NCBI RefSeq assembly: GCF_021631985.1
Contig: NZ_CP070225.1
Coordinates: forward strand, 1,302,001 to 1,366,000
Direction: 5' to 3'
Source of the DNA: Sandaracinus amylolyticus
GTDB lineage: Bacteria > Myxococcota_A > Polyangia > Polyangiales > Sandaracinaceae
Length of the DNA stretch: 64,000 nucleotides
Of the stretch, positions 1-7,174 are shown one piece after another. Position numbers and translations under genes: made by a program. The notes below the pieces were generated by a model. That model did no database searches and had not been told where the DNA came from. It saw only the letters and a program-made list of their open reading frames with translations. Positions within the stretch are counted from its first letter, which is position 1; each line of letters opens with the position of its first letter.

Positions 1-1378
1 CGCGCAGCCAGTACGCGGTCACGAACGGCCACTCCGCGCGGTTGTGATAGATGCGCGTCAGCTGCTGCTGCGGGTGCACCACCGGCGCGGCGCCCGGGCC
101 GAGGTGCGGATAGCTCGAGAGGATGCGATCCGCCTCGTCGCTCGTCGCGACGTCGCCGAGGATCGCGAGCGACTCGCCGAGCAGATCGAAGCGACGCACC
201 GGCGAGGGATCGAGCTCGGTGGTGACGTAGGTCGAGAACATCCCTTCGTCGGCGAGCCAGAAGCGCGCGTGGATCGCGGCGCGCAGATCGCTCGCCCAGC
301 CGCGCCATCGTGATGCGCTCGTGGTGTCGCCGGCGTCCTCGGCGAGCGCGGCCGCGAGCTCGATCGCGCGCAGGTGCAGCACGTTCGTCGAGAGCGTCTT
401 GCTCATGCCGATGTGCGCGAGCGCGGGCGCGCCCGGCGCGTTGACCCATGCGGGATAGGTCTGCTCGCGCCAGTCGAGGAACGACTGCTCGCCGCGGTAG
501 AGCCCGTCCTCGGGGTCGAAGATCGTGCCGCGATCGCGCTCGATGGTGCCGCGCAGCGCGCGCAGCGTGGTCTCCGCGAACGCGTCGTGATCGCCGGGCG
601 TGATCCAGCGGAGCAGCTCCTCGGCGCCGAGCGCCCACGCGACGCGATCGGTCGAGATCGGCCACGAGCCGCCGGTGCCGGTGTCCTGCACGATCTCGGT
701 GCGGCCACCGGCGCGGCGATCCGATACTTTGAACAGCAACGAGTTGCGCGCGCGGAGCGGATCGATCGCCGCGAGCCCGAGATCGACCGAGTACGCGGTG
801 TCGCGGGTCCAGACGTAGTTCCAGATGCGCCCGGTCTCGAAGCAGCCCTCGGCACCGCAGGGCACCGAGGCGCCGTCGTCGAACGCGTAGTCGCGGATCG
901 AGTCGACCGCGTTCTCGCGTGCCTCGTCGATCGCGAGCGCGTGCAGCGCGTCGAAGAGGTCGTTGCCGGTGCGCACCGAGGGCGAGGCTTCGCGCTCGGT
1001 GATCGTGCGCGGGCTCGGGATCGGCGGCGCGGCGGGCGAGTTGTCGCGGCGCACCGCGGTCGACGAGAGGTAGTACGTGCGCAGGCACGCATCGCGATCT
1101 TCGATCGTCACGCGCGCGGTGCCGAGCGTGTCGGTGAGCGAGGTGACGGTCTCGTCGCTCTCGAGCTCGGCGGTGAGGCAGCCGGGCGGTCCTGCGTCGA
1201 GCGGTCCGCCGTCGGTGCCCGCATCGAGCATCTCGATCGGTGCGTCGATCTGCGCGTCGCGTGGGACGCGCGCGTCGGGCGCGCCGGCGTCGCGCGCCGG
1301 CGCATCGTCATCGCCGCACGCGGCGAGGATCGCCAGCAAGACGATCGGTGGGAGGACGCGCGCGCTCGACAGCATCAT
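1..1378 (-). CDS. Secreted lipoprotein with six-hairpin glycosidase-like domain (3' end off window)
   Basis: Open from an ATG at 1378 to the window edge, about 459 residues without a stop. The N-terminus is a lipoprotein signal (lipobox ILAAC, Cys21) followed by an Asp/Ala/Pro-rich linker to about residue 65, so the protein is probably anchored on the cell surface. From about residue 135 it contains the segment RIWNYVWTRDTAYSVDLG (184-201) and further Trp/Asp-rich helices, resembling the (alpha/alpha)6 barrel of glycogen-debranching and MGH1-like glycoside hydrolases. The substrate cannot be read from the sequence. A second ATG lies at 1375. It diverges from the small membrane protein at 1481. 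The class call is from recognised sequence style only; the C-terminus is not visible. Confidence 0.7.
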   Translation of the reverse strand, partial: MMLSSARVLPPIVLLAILAACGDDDAPARDAGAPDARVPRDAQIDAPIEMLDAGTDGGPLDAGPPGCLTAELESDETVTSLTDTLGTARVTIEDRDACLRTYYLSSTAVRRDNSPAAPPIPSPRTITEREASPSVRTGNDLFDALHALAIDEARENAVDSIRDYAFDDGASVPCGAEGCFETGRIWNYVWTRDTAYSVDLGLAAIDPLRARNSLLFKVSDRRAGGRTEIVQDTGTGGSWPISTDRVAWALGAEELLRWITPGDHDAFAETTLRALRGTIERDRGTIFDPEDGLYRGEQSFLDWREQTYPAWVNAPGAPALAHIGMSKTLSTNVLHLRAIELAAALAEDAGDTTSASRWRGWASDLRAAIHARFWLADEGMFSTYVTTELDPSPVRRFDLLGESLAILGDVATSDEADRILSSYPHLGPGAAPVVHPQQQLTRIYHNRAEWPFVTAYWLR

Positions 1379-1480
1379 GGGCTCACCTCACGAACGGGAC
1401 GGCGCTGGTGACTCAGGTGATCGTGACGGCGTCGAGCCTGCATGTTTCCGCGATGTTGCGCAAGCGATAGGCTCCTCGTG

Positions 1481-1795
1481 ATGAGCCCACGGGATCAGGC
1501 CATCTGCGTGTTGCTGGTGCCGGCGATGGTCGCGCCGCTCGTCCCCATCGTGCTCGGGCGGATGCGCGATCGAACGCGCGGCGCGACCCGCGCAGCGTGG
1601 ATGGGCGTGGCGTGGATCTGGTTCTTCTCGTGGCTGCTCGGGGACGCGACGGTGTTCGTGCTCTGGGGCCGCGAGATCGCGCTCCTCGCGATCGGGGGCA
1701 CGATGGTCGCGCTCGACGCCGTGTGCGTGGTGCTCTGGGCGCAGCTCGTCGTGGCATCGGCGTGGATCGCGCGACGCGTCGTGTTCGACCGCTGA
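1481..1795 (+). CDS. Small hydrophobic membrane protein, unknown function
   Basis: 104 residues, almost entirely hydrophobic. Likely membrane segments are residues 5-24, 36-56 and 62-90, separated by short Arg-rich loops and followed by a basic C-terminus (RRVVFDR), which suggests an inner-membrane protein with a cytoplasmic tail. The start is chosen at ATG 1481, just before the first hydrophobic stretch; an upstream in-frame ATG at 1442 would add 13 poorly hydrophobic residues. No clear ribosome binding site is seen. It is convergent with greB (stop codons about 10 bases apart). I do not recognise the family. Confidence 0.55.
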   Translation: MSPRDQAICVLLVPAMVAPLVPIVLGRMRDRTRGATRAAWMGVAWIWFFSWLLGDATVFVLWGREIALLAIGGTMVALDAVCVVLWAQLVVASAWIARRVVFDR

Positions 1796-1804
1796 GACGC
1801 GTGC

Positions 1805-2314
1805 TCAGCGATAGATGACTTCGACGATCGTGAGCTTGCGGCGGCCGCGCGGGGTGTCGACCACGACCTCGTCGTCGACGCTCTTGCGCAGAAGCGCCGC
1901 GCCGATCGGCGAGCGATACGAGATGCGGCCGCGCTGCGCGTCGGTCTCGTGCTCGCCGACGAGCTGGTACGTGAGCGTCTCGCCCGCATCGTCCTCGAGC
2001 ACCACGGTCGCGCCGAAGAACACGGTGTCGCCACGATCGACCGCGGGATCGACGACCATCGCGGCCTCGAGGATCTTGCGCAGGAAGCGCATGCGCCGAT
2101 CGATCTCGCGCAGCCGCTTCTTGCCGTAGATGTACTCGGCGTTCTCCGAGCGATCGCCCTCCGCCGCGGCATCGGACACGCCCTGCACGACGCGCGGCCG
2201 CTCGACCCCGCCGAGGTGCTCGTACTCGCTCTTCAGCCGCGCGAAGCCCTCGGGCGTCGTGTAGACCGGACCGGCGGGCTTCTTCTCGTCGTCGTCTTCG
2301 CTCGACGCGTTCAC
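1805..2314 (-). CDS. greB: Transcription elongation factor GreB/GreA family
   Basis: 169 residues. GreA/GreB proteins insert a coiled coil into the RNA polymerase secondary channel and stimulate cleavage of backtracked RNA. The N-terminal coiled-coil domain is visible (about residues 18-90, with TPEGFARLKSEYEHL and the acidic tip region SDAAAEGDRSENAEY), followed by the C-terminal FKBP-like domain (about 95-169, with GDTVFFGATVVLED and YRSPIGAALLRK). An extra acidic N-terminus (about 15 residues) precedes the first helix. The start is GTG at 2314. It lies 10 bases after the response regulator stop on the same strand, so it is probably the last gene of the kinase/prenyl-synthase cluster, perhaps only by read-through. 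Confidence 0.9.
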   Translation of the reverse strand: MNASSEDDDEKKPAGPVYTTPEGFARLKSEYEHLGGVERPRVVQGVSDAAAEGDRSENAEYIYGKKRLREIDRRMRFLRKILEAAMVVDPAVDRGDTVFFGATVVLEDDAGETLTYQLVGEHETDAQRGRISYRSPIGAALLRKSVDDEVVVDTPRGRRKLTIVEVIYR

Positions 2315-2323
2315 GACCTGATC

Positions 2324-2959
2324 CTAGCGGCGTTCGGGCACCGTGCCCGGCGCGAGCGGCAGGCCCACCGCGCGCTCGAGCACCGCCCGCGCGACCGCCT
2401 CGAGCGAGGCCGCGCGCGCCTTGTGCAGCAGGCTTCGCGTCTGGCTCTTCAGCGTGTTCTCGGTGACCCCGAGGATCACCATCACCCCATCGCGCGAGTG
2501 CCCCGCGACGACGAGGGTCACGATCTCGCGCTCGCGCGGCGTGAGCCCCCACGCGGTCGCGAGCTCGTCGATCACCTGCGCGACGCGCGCGTCAGGATCG
2601 CGCGCGATCGCGCTCTCGACGAAGTGCAGCACGTTGTCCGCGCCGAACGGCTTGAACGCGAACTCCGCGCGCAGCGCCTGGGCGCGGTTCGCGAGCGCGC
2701 GGCTGTCCTGCCCGGTGACGACGAGCGCTGGAAGATCGTCCCAGCGCGCGCGGATGTCCGCGAGCAGCTCGAGCCCCGATCCGTCGGCGAGCCCGACGTC
2801 GATGATCACCGCGATCCAACCGTCGCGGCCCACGCGGTCGAGCTCCGCGAGCGCGTCCGCGCGTGTGCTGTGTATGACGACCTCGGCGTGTCGGCGCACG
2901 ACTCGCGCGACGGCCTCGGCCCCATGAGGATCGTCCTCCACCACCAACACGCGTTTCAT
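2324..2959 (-). CDS. Response regulator, receiver plus LuxR-type HTH (NarL/FixJ type)
   Basis: 211 residues. The N-terminal receiver domain (1-120) has the acidic pair D9/D10, phospho-acceptor D54 (in VIIDVG), T82 and K103 (AFKPFG). The C-terminal HTH (about 138-195) has the LuxR signature LTPREREIVTLVVAGHS, so it should be a phosphorylation-controlled DNA-binding regulator. ATG 2959 is chosen because it opens the receiver fold; an in-frame upstream start would overlap the methyltransferase. It sits 37 bases after the methyltransferase in the same cluster as the six-TM kinase at 4594-5907, which is its likely partner. Its class is the same as Bacillus ComA. Confidence 0.9.
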   Translation of the reverse strand: MKRVLVVEDDPHGAEAVARVVRRHAEVVIHSTRADALAELDRVGRDGWIAVIIDVGLADGSGLELLADIRARWDDLPALVVTGQDSRALANRAQALRAEFAFKPFGADNVLHFVESAIARDPDARVAQVIDELATAWGLTPREREIVTLVVAGHSRDGVMVILGVTENTLKSQTRSLLHKARAASLEAVARAVLERAVGLPLAPGTVPERR

Positions 2960-2996
2960 GATCGCGTCGAGAGTAGACGATGCGCGCGCGCCGTCA

Positions 2997-3869
2997 TCAC
3001 CCCTTTCGACGCCACACGAGCCAGCGATAGCGGATCGCTCCGCGCTCGAGGGCATCGCGCAGATGTGCGTGCTCGCGCGCGTGGTGCTCCGCTTCGCCGC
3101 GATCGGCGGCGGTCGCGCGGATCCACGCGATGCTGAGATCCCAGAAGCGCCGCGCGCGGGGTGCCAGATCTTCGTCGTGCACGAGCTCGAGCCCGACGCG
3201 CCCGGCCGCTCGTGTGTACTCCTGCTCGGGTCCGATGCGCGTGCGCCATCGCGCGTCGAACCACGCGCGCTCCGACTCGTCGCCGAGGAAGCAGTCGACG
3301 ACGTGCAGCACGCCTCCGGGACGCAGGCTCGCGCGCGTCGCGCGCATCCAGCGCGCGCGATCGAAGTAGCAGGACGACTCGATGGCGATCGCCGCGTCGA
3401 AGCGCTCGTCGGGCGGCCTGTGCGCGTCGCGGTGCTCGACGCGGACGCGATCGGCGAGCCCCGCGTCGCGCGCGAATCGCAGCGCGAGCCCGACGTGAGA
3501 GCGCTCGTTCGTGATCGCGACGACCCGGTGCCCCTCGTTCGCGAAGAAGATCGCGCCGCCTCCGAGCCCGCAGCCGACGTCGAGGATGCGCGCCGGGCTC
3601 GGCGCGAGCCGGTCCCGGACGTGCTCGAGCAGGCGCTCCTGCGCGCGCGTCATCGCCGCGCGGATCGCGTCCGGATCGTGCTCGTGGATCTCGTGATCGA
3701 CGAGCCCGGTGTGGAAGTGCACGCGCGGGCCGGGGCCGTACTTGCGCAGGATGCTCTCGGTCTTGTCGCGGTAGTACGCGGCGACGGGATCGCTCGGTCG
3801 CGTCGATCGCAGCGCGCGCGGACGATCGCTCGGTCTCGGAGGTGGAGCGCTGCGCGCCGCCGCGCTCAC
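2997..3869 (-). CDS. SAM-dependent methyltransferase (isoprenoid/small-molecule type)
   Basis: 290 residues from GTG 3869, which overlaps the upstream stop as GTGA, indicating translational coupling; an ATG at 3905 would lengthen the overlap. The SAM-binding Rossmann fold is clear: motif I ILDVGCGLGGGAIFFA, then AITNERSHVGLAL, HRDAHRPP and SLRPGGVLHVVD. The N-terminal segment (YYRDKTESILRKYGPGPRVH) and overall layout recall methyltransferases acting on isoprenoid diphosphates, such as geranyl-diphosphate C-methyltransferase, and cyclopropane-synthase relatives. That resemblance is by eye. Its position beside an isoprenoid-synthase-like gene supports an isoprenoid or prenylated substrate, but the substrate is unproven. 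Confidence 0.82.
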   Translation of the reverse strand: MSAAARSAPPPRPSDRPRALRSTRPSDPVAAYYRDKTESILRKYGPGPRVHFHTGLVDHEIHEHDPDAIRAAMTRAQERLLEHVRDRLAPSPARILDVGCGLGGGAIFFANEGHRVVAITNERSHVGLALRFARDAGLADRVRVEHRDAHRPPDERFDAAIAIESSCYFDRARWMRATRASLRPGGVLHVVDCFLGDESERAWFDARWRTRIGPEQEYTRAAGRVGLELVHDEDLAPRARRFWDLSIAWIRATAADRGEAEHHAREHAHLRDALERGAIRYRWLVWRRKG

Positions 3870-4597
3870 GCGATCGACCTCAGGCGCTCGGTGATCGGCG
3901 CGCATGCGCCGGTGATCGAGGGCAGCTCGAGCGCGCGTGCGCTCTCGAGGATTGCATCGGCCCATCGCGCGAGCGCGCGTCGATCGTCCGGCGCGAGCGT
4001 GGTCACGCGCGCATCGTCGCTGCGGAAGTCCTCGGCGACGAAGCCCGCGGTCCCGAGCGCGGCACCGATCTCGGCGGCGCGCGGCGCGAGCGCGGTGCCG
4101 GCCCACGCCGCGCGAAGGTAGGCCGCGTACTGCAGCCCGCCCATCGCCTCGGCGATGCGCTGGGTCGTCGCGAGATCGAAGCGCTCGGTGCGCACCTCGA
4201 CGTGCTGCATCGACGCGGCGCGCACCAGATCGCGACCGATCGCGCGCAGCGTGTCGCGATCGACGTCGCCCGCGCCCGACCACATCGACCACGCCGCGTT
4301 CTGCAGCGCGAACTGTGCGCACGGCCCGACGCGCGGCGCGGGCTCGAGGTACGTGCAGTCGCCGTCCGCGAGATCGTCGGCGAGGTTGCCCGCGGCGAAC
4401 GAGAAGAACGCGCCGGCCGCACGTGCTCGCGCGCGCGCCGCGTCCACGCCCGCCTCGACGCACGCCGCGTAGAGGAAGGCGAGCGGCCCGGTCCGCCCCG
4501 CGTCGAGGCACCACACGAGATCGCGCTCGGTCGCCGGATCGAGCTCGAGCGCGACGATCCACGCGAGCGCCTCGCGATACACCGCGCCTTCGCTCAT
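3866..4597 (-). CDS. Isoprenoid-synthase-fold protein with DDxxD motif (ComQ/polyprenyl synthase-like)
   Basis: 243 residues, mostly helical. The first aspartate-rich motif of class I isoprenoid synthases is visible at D74-D75-x-x-D78 (NLADDLADGD), where Mg-diphosphate would bind. A second acidic cluster (GFVAEDFRSDD, 185-195) lies where the second Asp-rich motif is expected but is degenerate. It is shorter than ordinary polyprenyl diphosphate synthases (about 290-350 residues). The ATG at 4597 overlaps the kinase stop (ATGA) and its own stop overlaps the methyltransferase start (GTGA), so the three genes are co-translated. It could make or transfer a prenyl chain as ComQ does, or be a small terpene synthase. 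The fold call is fairly secure; the reaction is inferred. Confidence 0.72.
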   Translation of the reverse strand: MSEGAVYREALAWIVALELDPATERDLVWCLDAGRTGPLAFLYAACVEAGVDAARARARAAGAFFSFAAGNLADDLADGDCTYLEPAPRVGPCAQFALQNAAWSMWSGAGDVDRDTLRAIGRDLVRAASMQHVEVRTERFDLATTQRIAEAMGGLQYAAYLRAAWAGTALAPRAAEIGAALGTAGFVAEDFRSDDARVTTLAPDDRRALARWADAILESARALELPSITGACAPITERLRSIA

Positions 4598-5907
4598 GCG
4601 CTCGCTCCGTTCTGCGTGGTCGCGCGGGGCAGCACGATGCGCACGATCGCGCCACCGGTGCGCGCGTTGGATCGCTCGATCCATCCGCCGCTCGCGCCCG
4701 CGAGCCGATCGACGGTGAACAGCCCGAGCCCGGTGCCCTCGGGCTTGGTCGACTTGAACCCGGTGATCGGCGCGTCGAGGTGCTCCTTCGCGAAGCCCGG
4801 GCCGTCGTCCTCGACGCACACGATCGCCATCGCGGGATCGGTGAGCTCCTCGACGATCACCCGCACCCGCCCCGCGCTGTTCGTGCCGTCGCCCTCGCAC
4901 GCGTTGACGAGGACGTTCGAGAGCATGCGCTCGAGCGAGGGCACACCACCCTCGACCTCGACGACCGCGTGCTCGCGACCGTTCGCCACGATCGCGAGAT
5001 CGACGTGCCGGAAGCGCCCGCCCACCAGATCGATCGCGCGCTCGAGCACGGGCCGGAGCACGACCGGCTCGCGGCTCGGCGACGACGTGAGCGTGGGGCG
5101 CGTGATGTCGATCGCCGAGCGCAGCGCGCCGCGCGCACGATCGAGCTCCCGCGCGCTGTCGGCCGACACGCGATAGCCCTCTGCCGCGCTCTCGAGCGCG
5201 GAGAGCGCGCCCATCAGCGCGTTGCGCACGTCGTGGGCGCGCGCGTGGGCGTCGACGAGGATGCCGCGGACCTCGTCGGCACGTCGCGCACGCTCGCGCG
5301 CGAGCTGCGCCTCGAGCGCTTGGCGCAGTCGCTCGCGCTCGGCGCGCAGCCGATCGCTGCGCACCGTGGCCCACCCGATCATCATCCCGCTGAGCACGCC
5401 CGCGGGGCCGGTGATCGAGAGCACCAGGAGCTGCGTCTTGCTGGTCGCGAGCGTCGCCGCGAGCGCGAACGCGAAGGTGTCGGCGATCGCGATGAACGGA
5501 TGCCGCAGCGTCGAGCGCGCCTGGTATCCGTGCGCCATCGCGGTGGTCACGACCATCGCGCCGAACACCGGCGCAGCGCGATCCGAGGCGAACACGACGA
5601 GCGCGGCGGCGACGAAGCCCACGCACCACGTGCCGACGAGCAGGCCGATCGGCGCCGCACGTCCGGCGAGCGAGCCACGCACCCACGCGAACGAGAGCGC
5701 GAGCAGGAGCAGCAGCACCGGGCCGACCGCGGCGAGCAGCGCACCGCCGCGCAGCTCGAGGAACGCATGCATGCCCGGCGAGAGCGCGTCGAGCGCGACC
5801 AGGCCGAGCACCCACAGCGCGACGACCGCGACCTGTCCCGGTGAGAACGCGGCGCGCAGCAGCTCGGGGTCGAGCTGTTTCGACCACTCGTCGAGGCGAC
5901 GGAGCAT
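4594..5907 (-). CDS. Membrane sensor histidine kinase, six TM segments
   Basis: 437 residues. The N-terminal half has about six hydrophobic segments (roughly 24-44, 55-77, 86-108, 112-126, 138-155, 158-182) with almost no periplasmic domain, so the ligand is likely met in or at the membrane. An Arg-rich coiled linker (183-215) leads to the phospho-acceptor motif HDVRN (His225), the N box (N331/N335, LSNVLVNACEG), the G1 box DDGPG (367-371) and the G2 box GTGLG (391-395). The ATG at 5907 lies three bases after the upstream stop (TGACCATG). It pairs naturally with the LuxR-type regulator three genes downstream. A multi-TM sensor with little periplasmic mass suits a lipidic signal, as in ComP. 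Confidence 0.9.
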   Translation of the reverse strand: MLRRLDEWSKQLDPELLRAAFSPGQVAVVALWVLGLVALDALSPGMHAFLELRGGALLAAVGPVLLLLLALSFAWVRGSLAGRAAPIGLLVGTWCVGFVAAALVVFASDRAAPVFGAMVVTTAMAHGYQARSTLRHPFIAIADTFAFALAATLATSKTQLLVLSITGPAGVLSGMMIGWATVRSDRLRAERERLRQALEAQLARERARRADEVRGILVDAHARAHDVRNALMGALSALESAAEGYRVSADSARELDRARGALRSAIDITRPTLTSSPSREPVVLRPVLERAIDLVGGRFRHVDLAIVANGREHAVVEVEGGVPSLERMLSNVLVNACEGDGTNSAGRVRVIVEELTDPAMAIVCVEDDGPGFAKEHLDAPITGFKSTKPEGTGLGLFTVDRLAGASGGWIERSNARTGGAIVRIVLPRATTQNGASA

Positions 5908-5909
5908 GG

Positions 5910-6245
5910 TCAGGTGATCGTCACGTACCAGCCGCTCTTCGCGTTGATCGCGTTCGCGTCGGCGGCGGCTTGCTCGTAGCGCGCCTGCAGCTCGCGCATC
6001 GTGTCGGGGTGACCGCGGCGCACCACGTCGATCTTCACCTCGCCGCCCGCGAGCACGACGTGCATCGCGTCGAACACCGGTCGCAGCGCCTCGGCGACGG
6101 CCATCTTGCCGAGCGGGCCCTCCATCACGCCGAGCGACATCAGTCGACGCAGGTAGTCGAACGTCGAGTGCGTGAGTGGATAGTTGACGAGCTGCGCTCC
6201 ACCGCTCGCGGGCGAGCCTGGATTCGCGGGATCTCCGTACGACAT
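5910..6245 (-). CDS. Small protein upstream of the kinase; candidate prenylated-pheromone precursor
   Basis: 111 residues with no recognised domain, no signal peptide and no cysteine. It has an N-terminal Gly/Pro/Ser-rich stretch, an amphipathic middle (VNYPLTHSTFDYLRRLMSLG, 20-39), a Val-rich stretch, a helical Ala/Gln-rich stretch (83-103), and ends GWYVTIT with the only Trp at position 106. A good ribosome binding site (GGAGGGG) precedes ATG 6245. It is the first gene of the cluster, followed directly by the kinase. Bacillus ComX precursors are 50-75 residues with a near-C-terminal Trp that is prenylated by ComQ. The analogy is positional plus the lone Trp; homology is not shown. It could instead be an unrelated cytosolic regulator of the kinase. 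Confidence 0.6.
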   Translation of the reverse strand: MSYGDPANPGSPASGGAQLVNYPLTHSTFDYLRRLMSLGVMEGPLGKMAVAEALRPVFDAMHVVLAGGEVKIDVVRRGHPDTMRELQARYEQAAADANAINAKSGWYVTIT

Positions 6246-6272
6246 GAGGGCCCCTCCGGCTTTCAGAGAAGA

Positions 6273-6289
6273 CGTGATCGAACATCACG
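6273..6289. promoter_or_regulatory. Inverted repeat between divergent promoters (candidate operator)
   Basis: CGTGAT, five bases, then ATCACG: a perfect 6-base dyad in the 104-base gap between the small-protein gene (start 6245) and the peroxidase gene (start 6350). Spacing and position fit a dimeric regulator, possibly the cluster's own LuxR-type response regulator. No consensus was matched. Confidence 0.3.
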
Positions 6290-6349
6290 ACGGTAGTCGC
6301 GTGGTATCGCCCTGCGGGGTGATTGCCGGCCGATTGCTGCGGAGGGCAC

Positions 6350-7174
6350 GTGGATCGAGTGCGCGATCCACGTCCCCAGCCCGCGCTCTTCCACGGACCC
6401 GGGGCGCACGCGGCGCTCGTCGTGTGGCGCGCGCGAGAGGGCGTGTCGCCGGCGTTCCTGCGAATGCGCGCGACGTCGTTGATCGATCGCGGGGTGCTCG
6501 TCGCGATCGCACCATCGCTGCTCGATGCGCGCGAGCGGGAGGCGATGCCCGTGGAGCGTGTGCTCCCGCGAGCGCACGCCGGGCGCTCGATGCCGTCGAC
6601 GCGCGGGTCGGTGCTCGTGCAGATCGCGAGCGACGAGCGCGAAGTGGTGATCGAGACGCTGCGGCGCGCCGACGCGCTGCTCGGGACGATCGCGGATCGC
6701 GACGAGGAGATCGAAGGAGGCTGGCCGCTCGATCGCCGCGAGCCGTTCGGGTTCCGCGAGCCGCGCGTGCCGACACACGACGACGTGCGTGCCGCATTGG
6801 TCCCCGAGGGCCCGCTCGAGGGCGCGACGTTCCTGCTGCACCAGCGGTACGTGCAGGACCGCGCGCGCTTCCTCGCGCGTCGCGAGCGCGATCGCGAGCG
6901 CGTCGTCGGACGCACGACCGAGGGCGTCGTGGTCCCCGACGCACCGGAGCGCGCCCACGTCCGCCGCGTGACCGGGAGCGCGATCGTGCGCCGTGGGTTC
7001 CCGTATCGCGCTTCGGGCGACGAGGGGCTCGTGTACCTCGCGATCGCGCGCGCACCCGAGCGCCTCGCGGACGCGCTCGACGCGATGCTCGGTGCGCGAG
7101 ACGGGATCGCCGACGCGATGCTCGACTACGTCGAGGCGATCGGCGGCGGGCTCTACGTCGTGCCGCCGCTCTGA
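6350..7174 (+). CDS. DyP-type heme peroxidase, divergent catalytic motif
   Basis: 274 residues. The C-terminal half matches the DyP family: candidate proximal heme ligand His203 in ERAHVRRVTG, then RRGFPY (Arg215 region), GLVYLAIARAPERL and the closing GGGLYVVPP. Family members use heme and H2O2 to oxidise dyes, phenolics or other compounds. The usual GxxDG motif carrying the distal Asp reads GFREP (134-138), so Asp is replaced by Glu and the last Gly by Pro, which may alter activity. No Tat signal is seen, so it is probably cytoplasmic. GTG 6350 lies just after GGAGGG; GTG 6359 is an alternative. Its end overlaps the convergent pxpC by 22 bases. Confidence 0.8.
   Translation: MDRVRDPRPQPALFHGPGAHAALVVWRAREGVSPAFLRMRATSLIDRGVLVAIAPSLLDAREREAMPVERVLPRAHAGRSMPSTRGSVLVQIASDEREVVIETLRRADALLGTIADRDEEIEGGWPLDRREPFGFREPRVPTHDDVRAALVPEGPLEGATFLLHQRYVQDRARFLARRERDRERVVGRTTEGVVVPDAPERAHVRRVTGSAIVRRGFPYRASGDEGLVYLAIARAPERLADALDAMLGARDGIADAMLDYVEAIGGGLYVVPPL

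Noticed and set aside
1411-5924. Shared bases CAGGTGATCGT near 1415 and at the end of the small-protein gene (5911-5921)
   Set aside because: Eleven bases of very common composition here; a chance match is likely.
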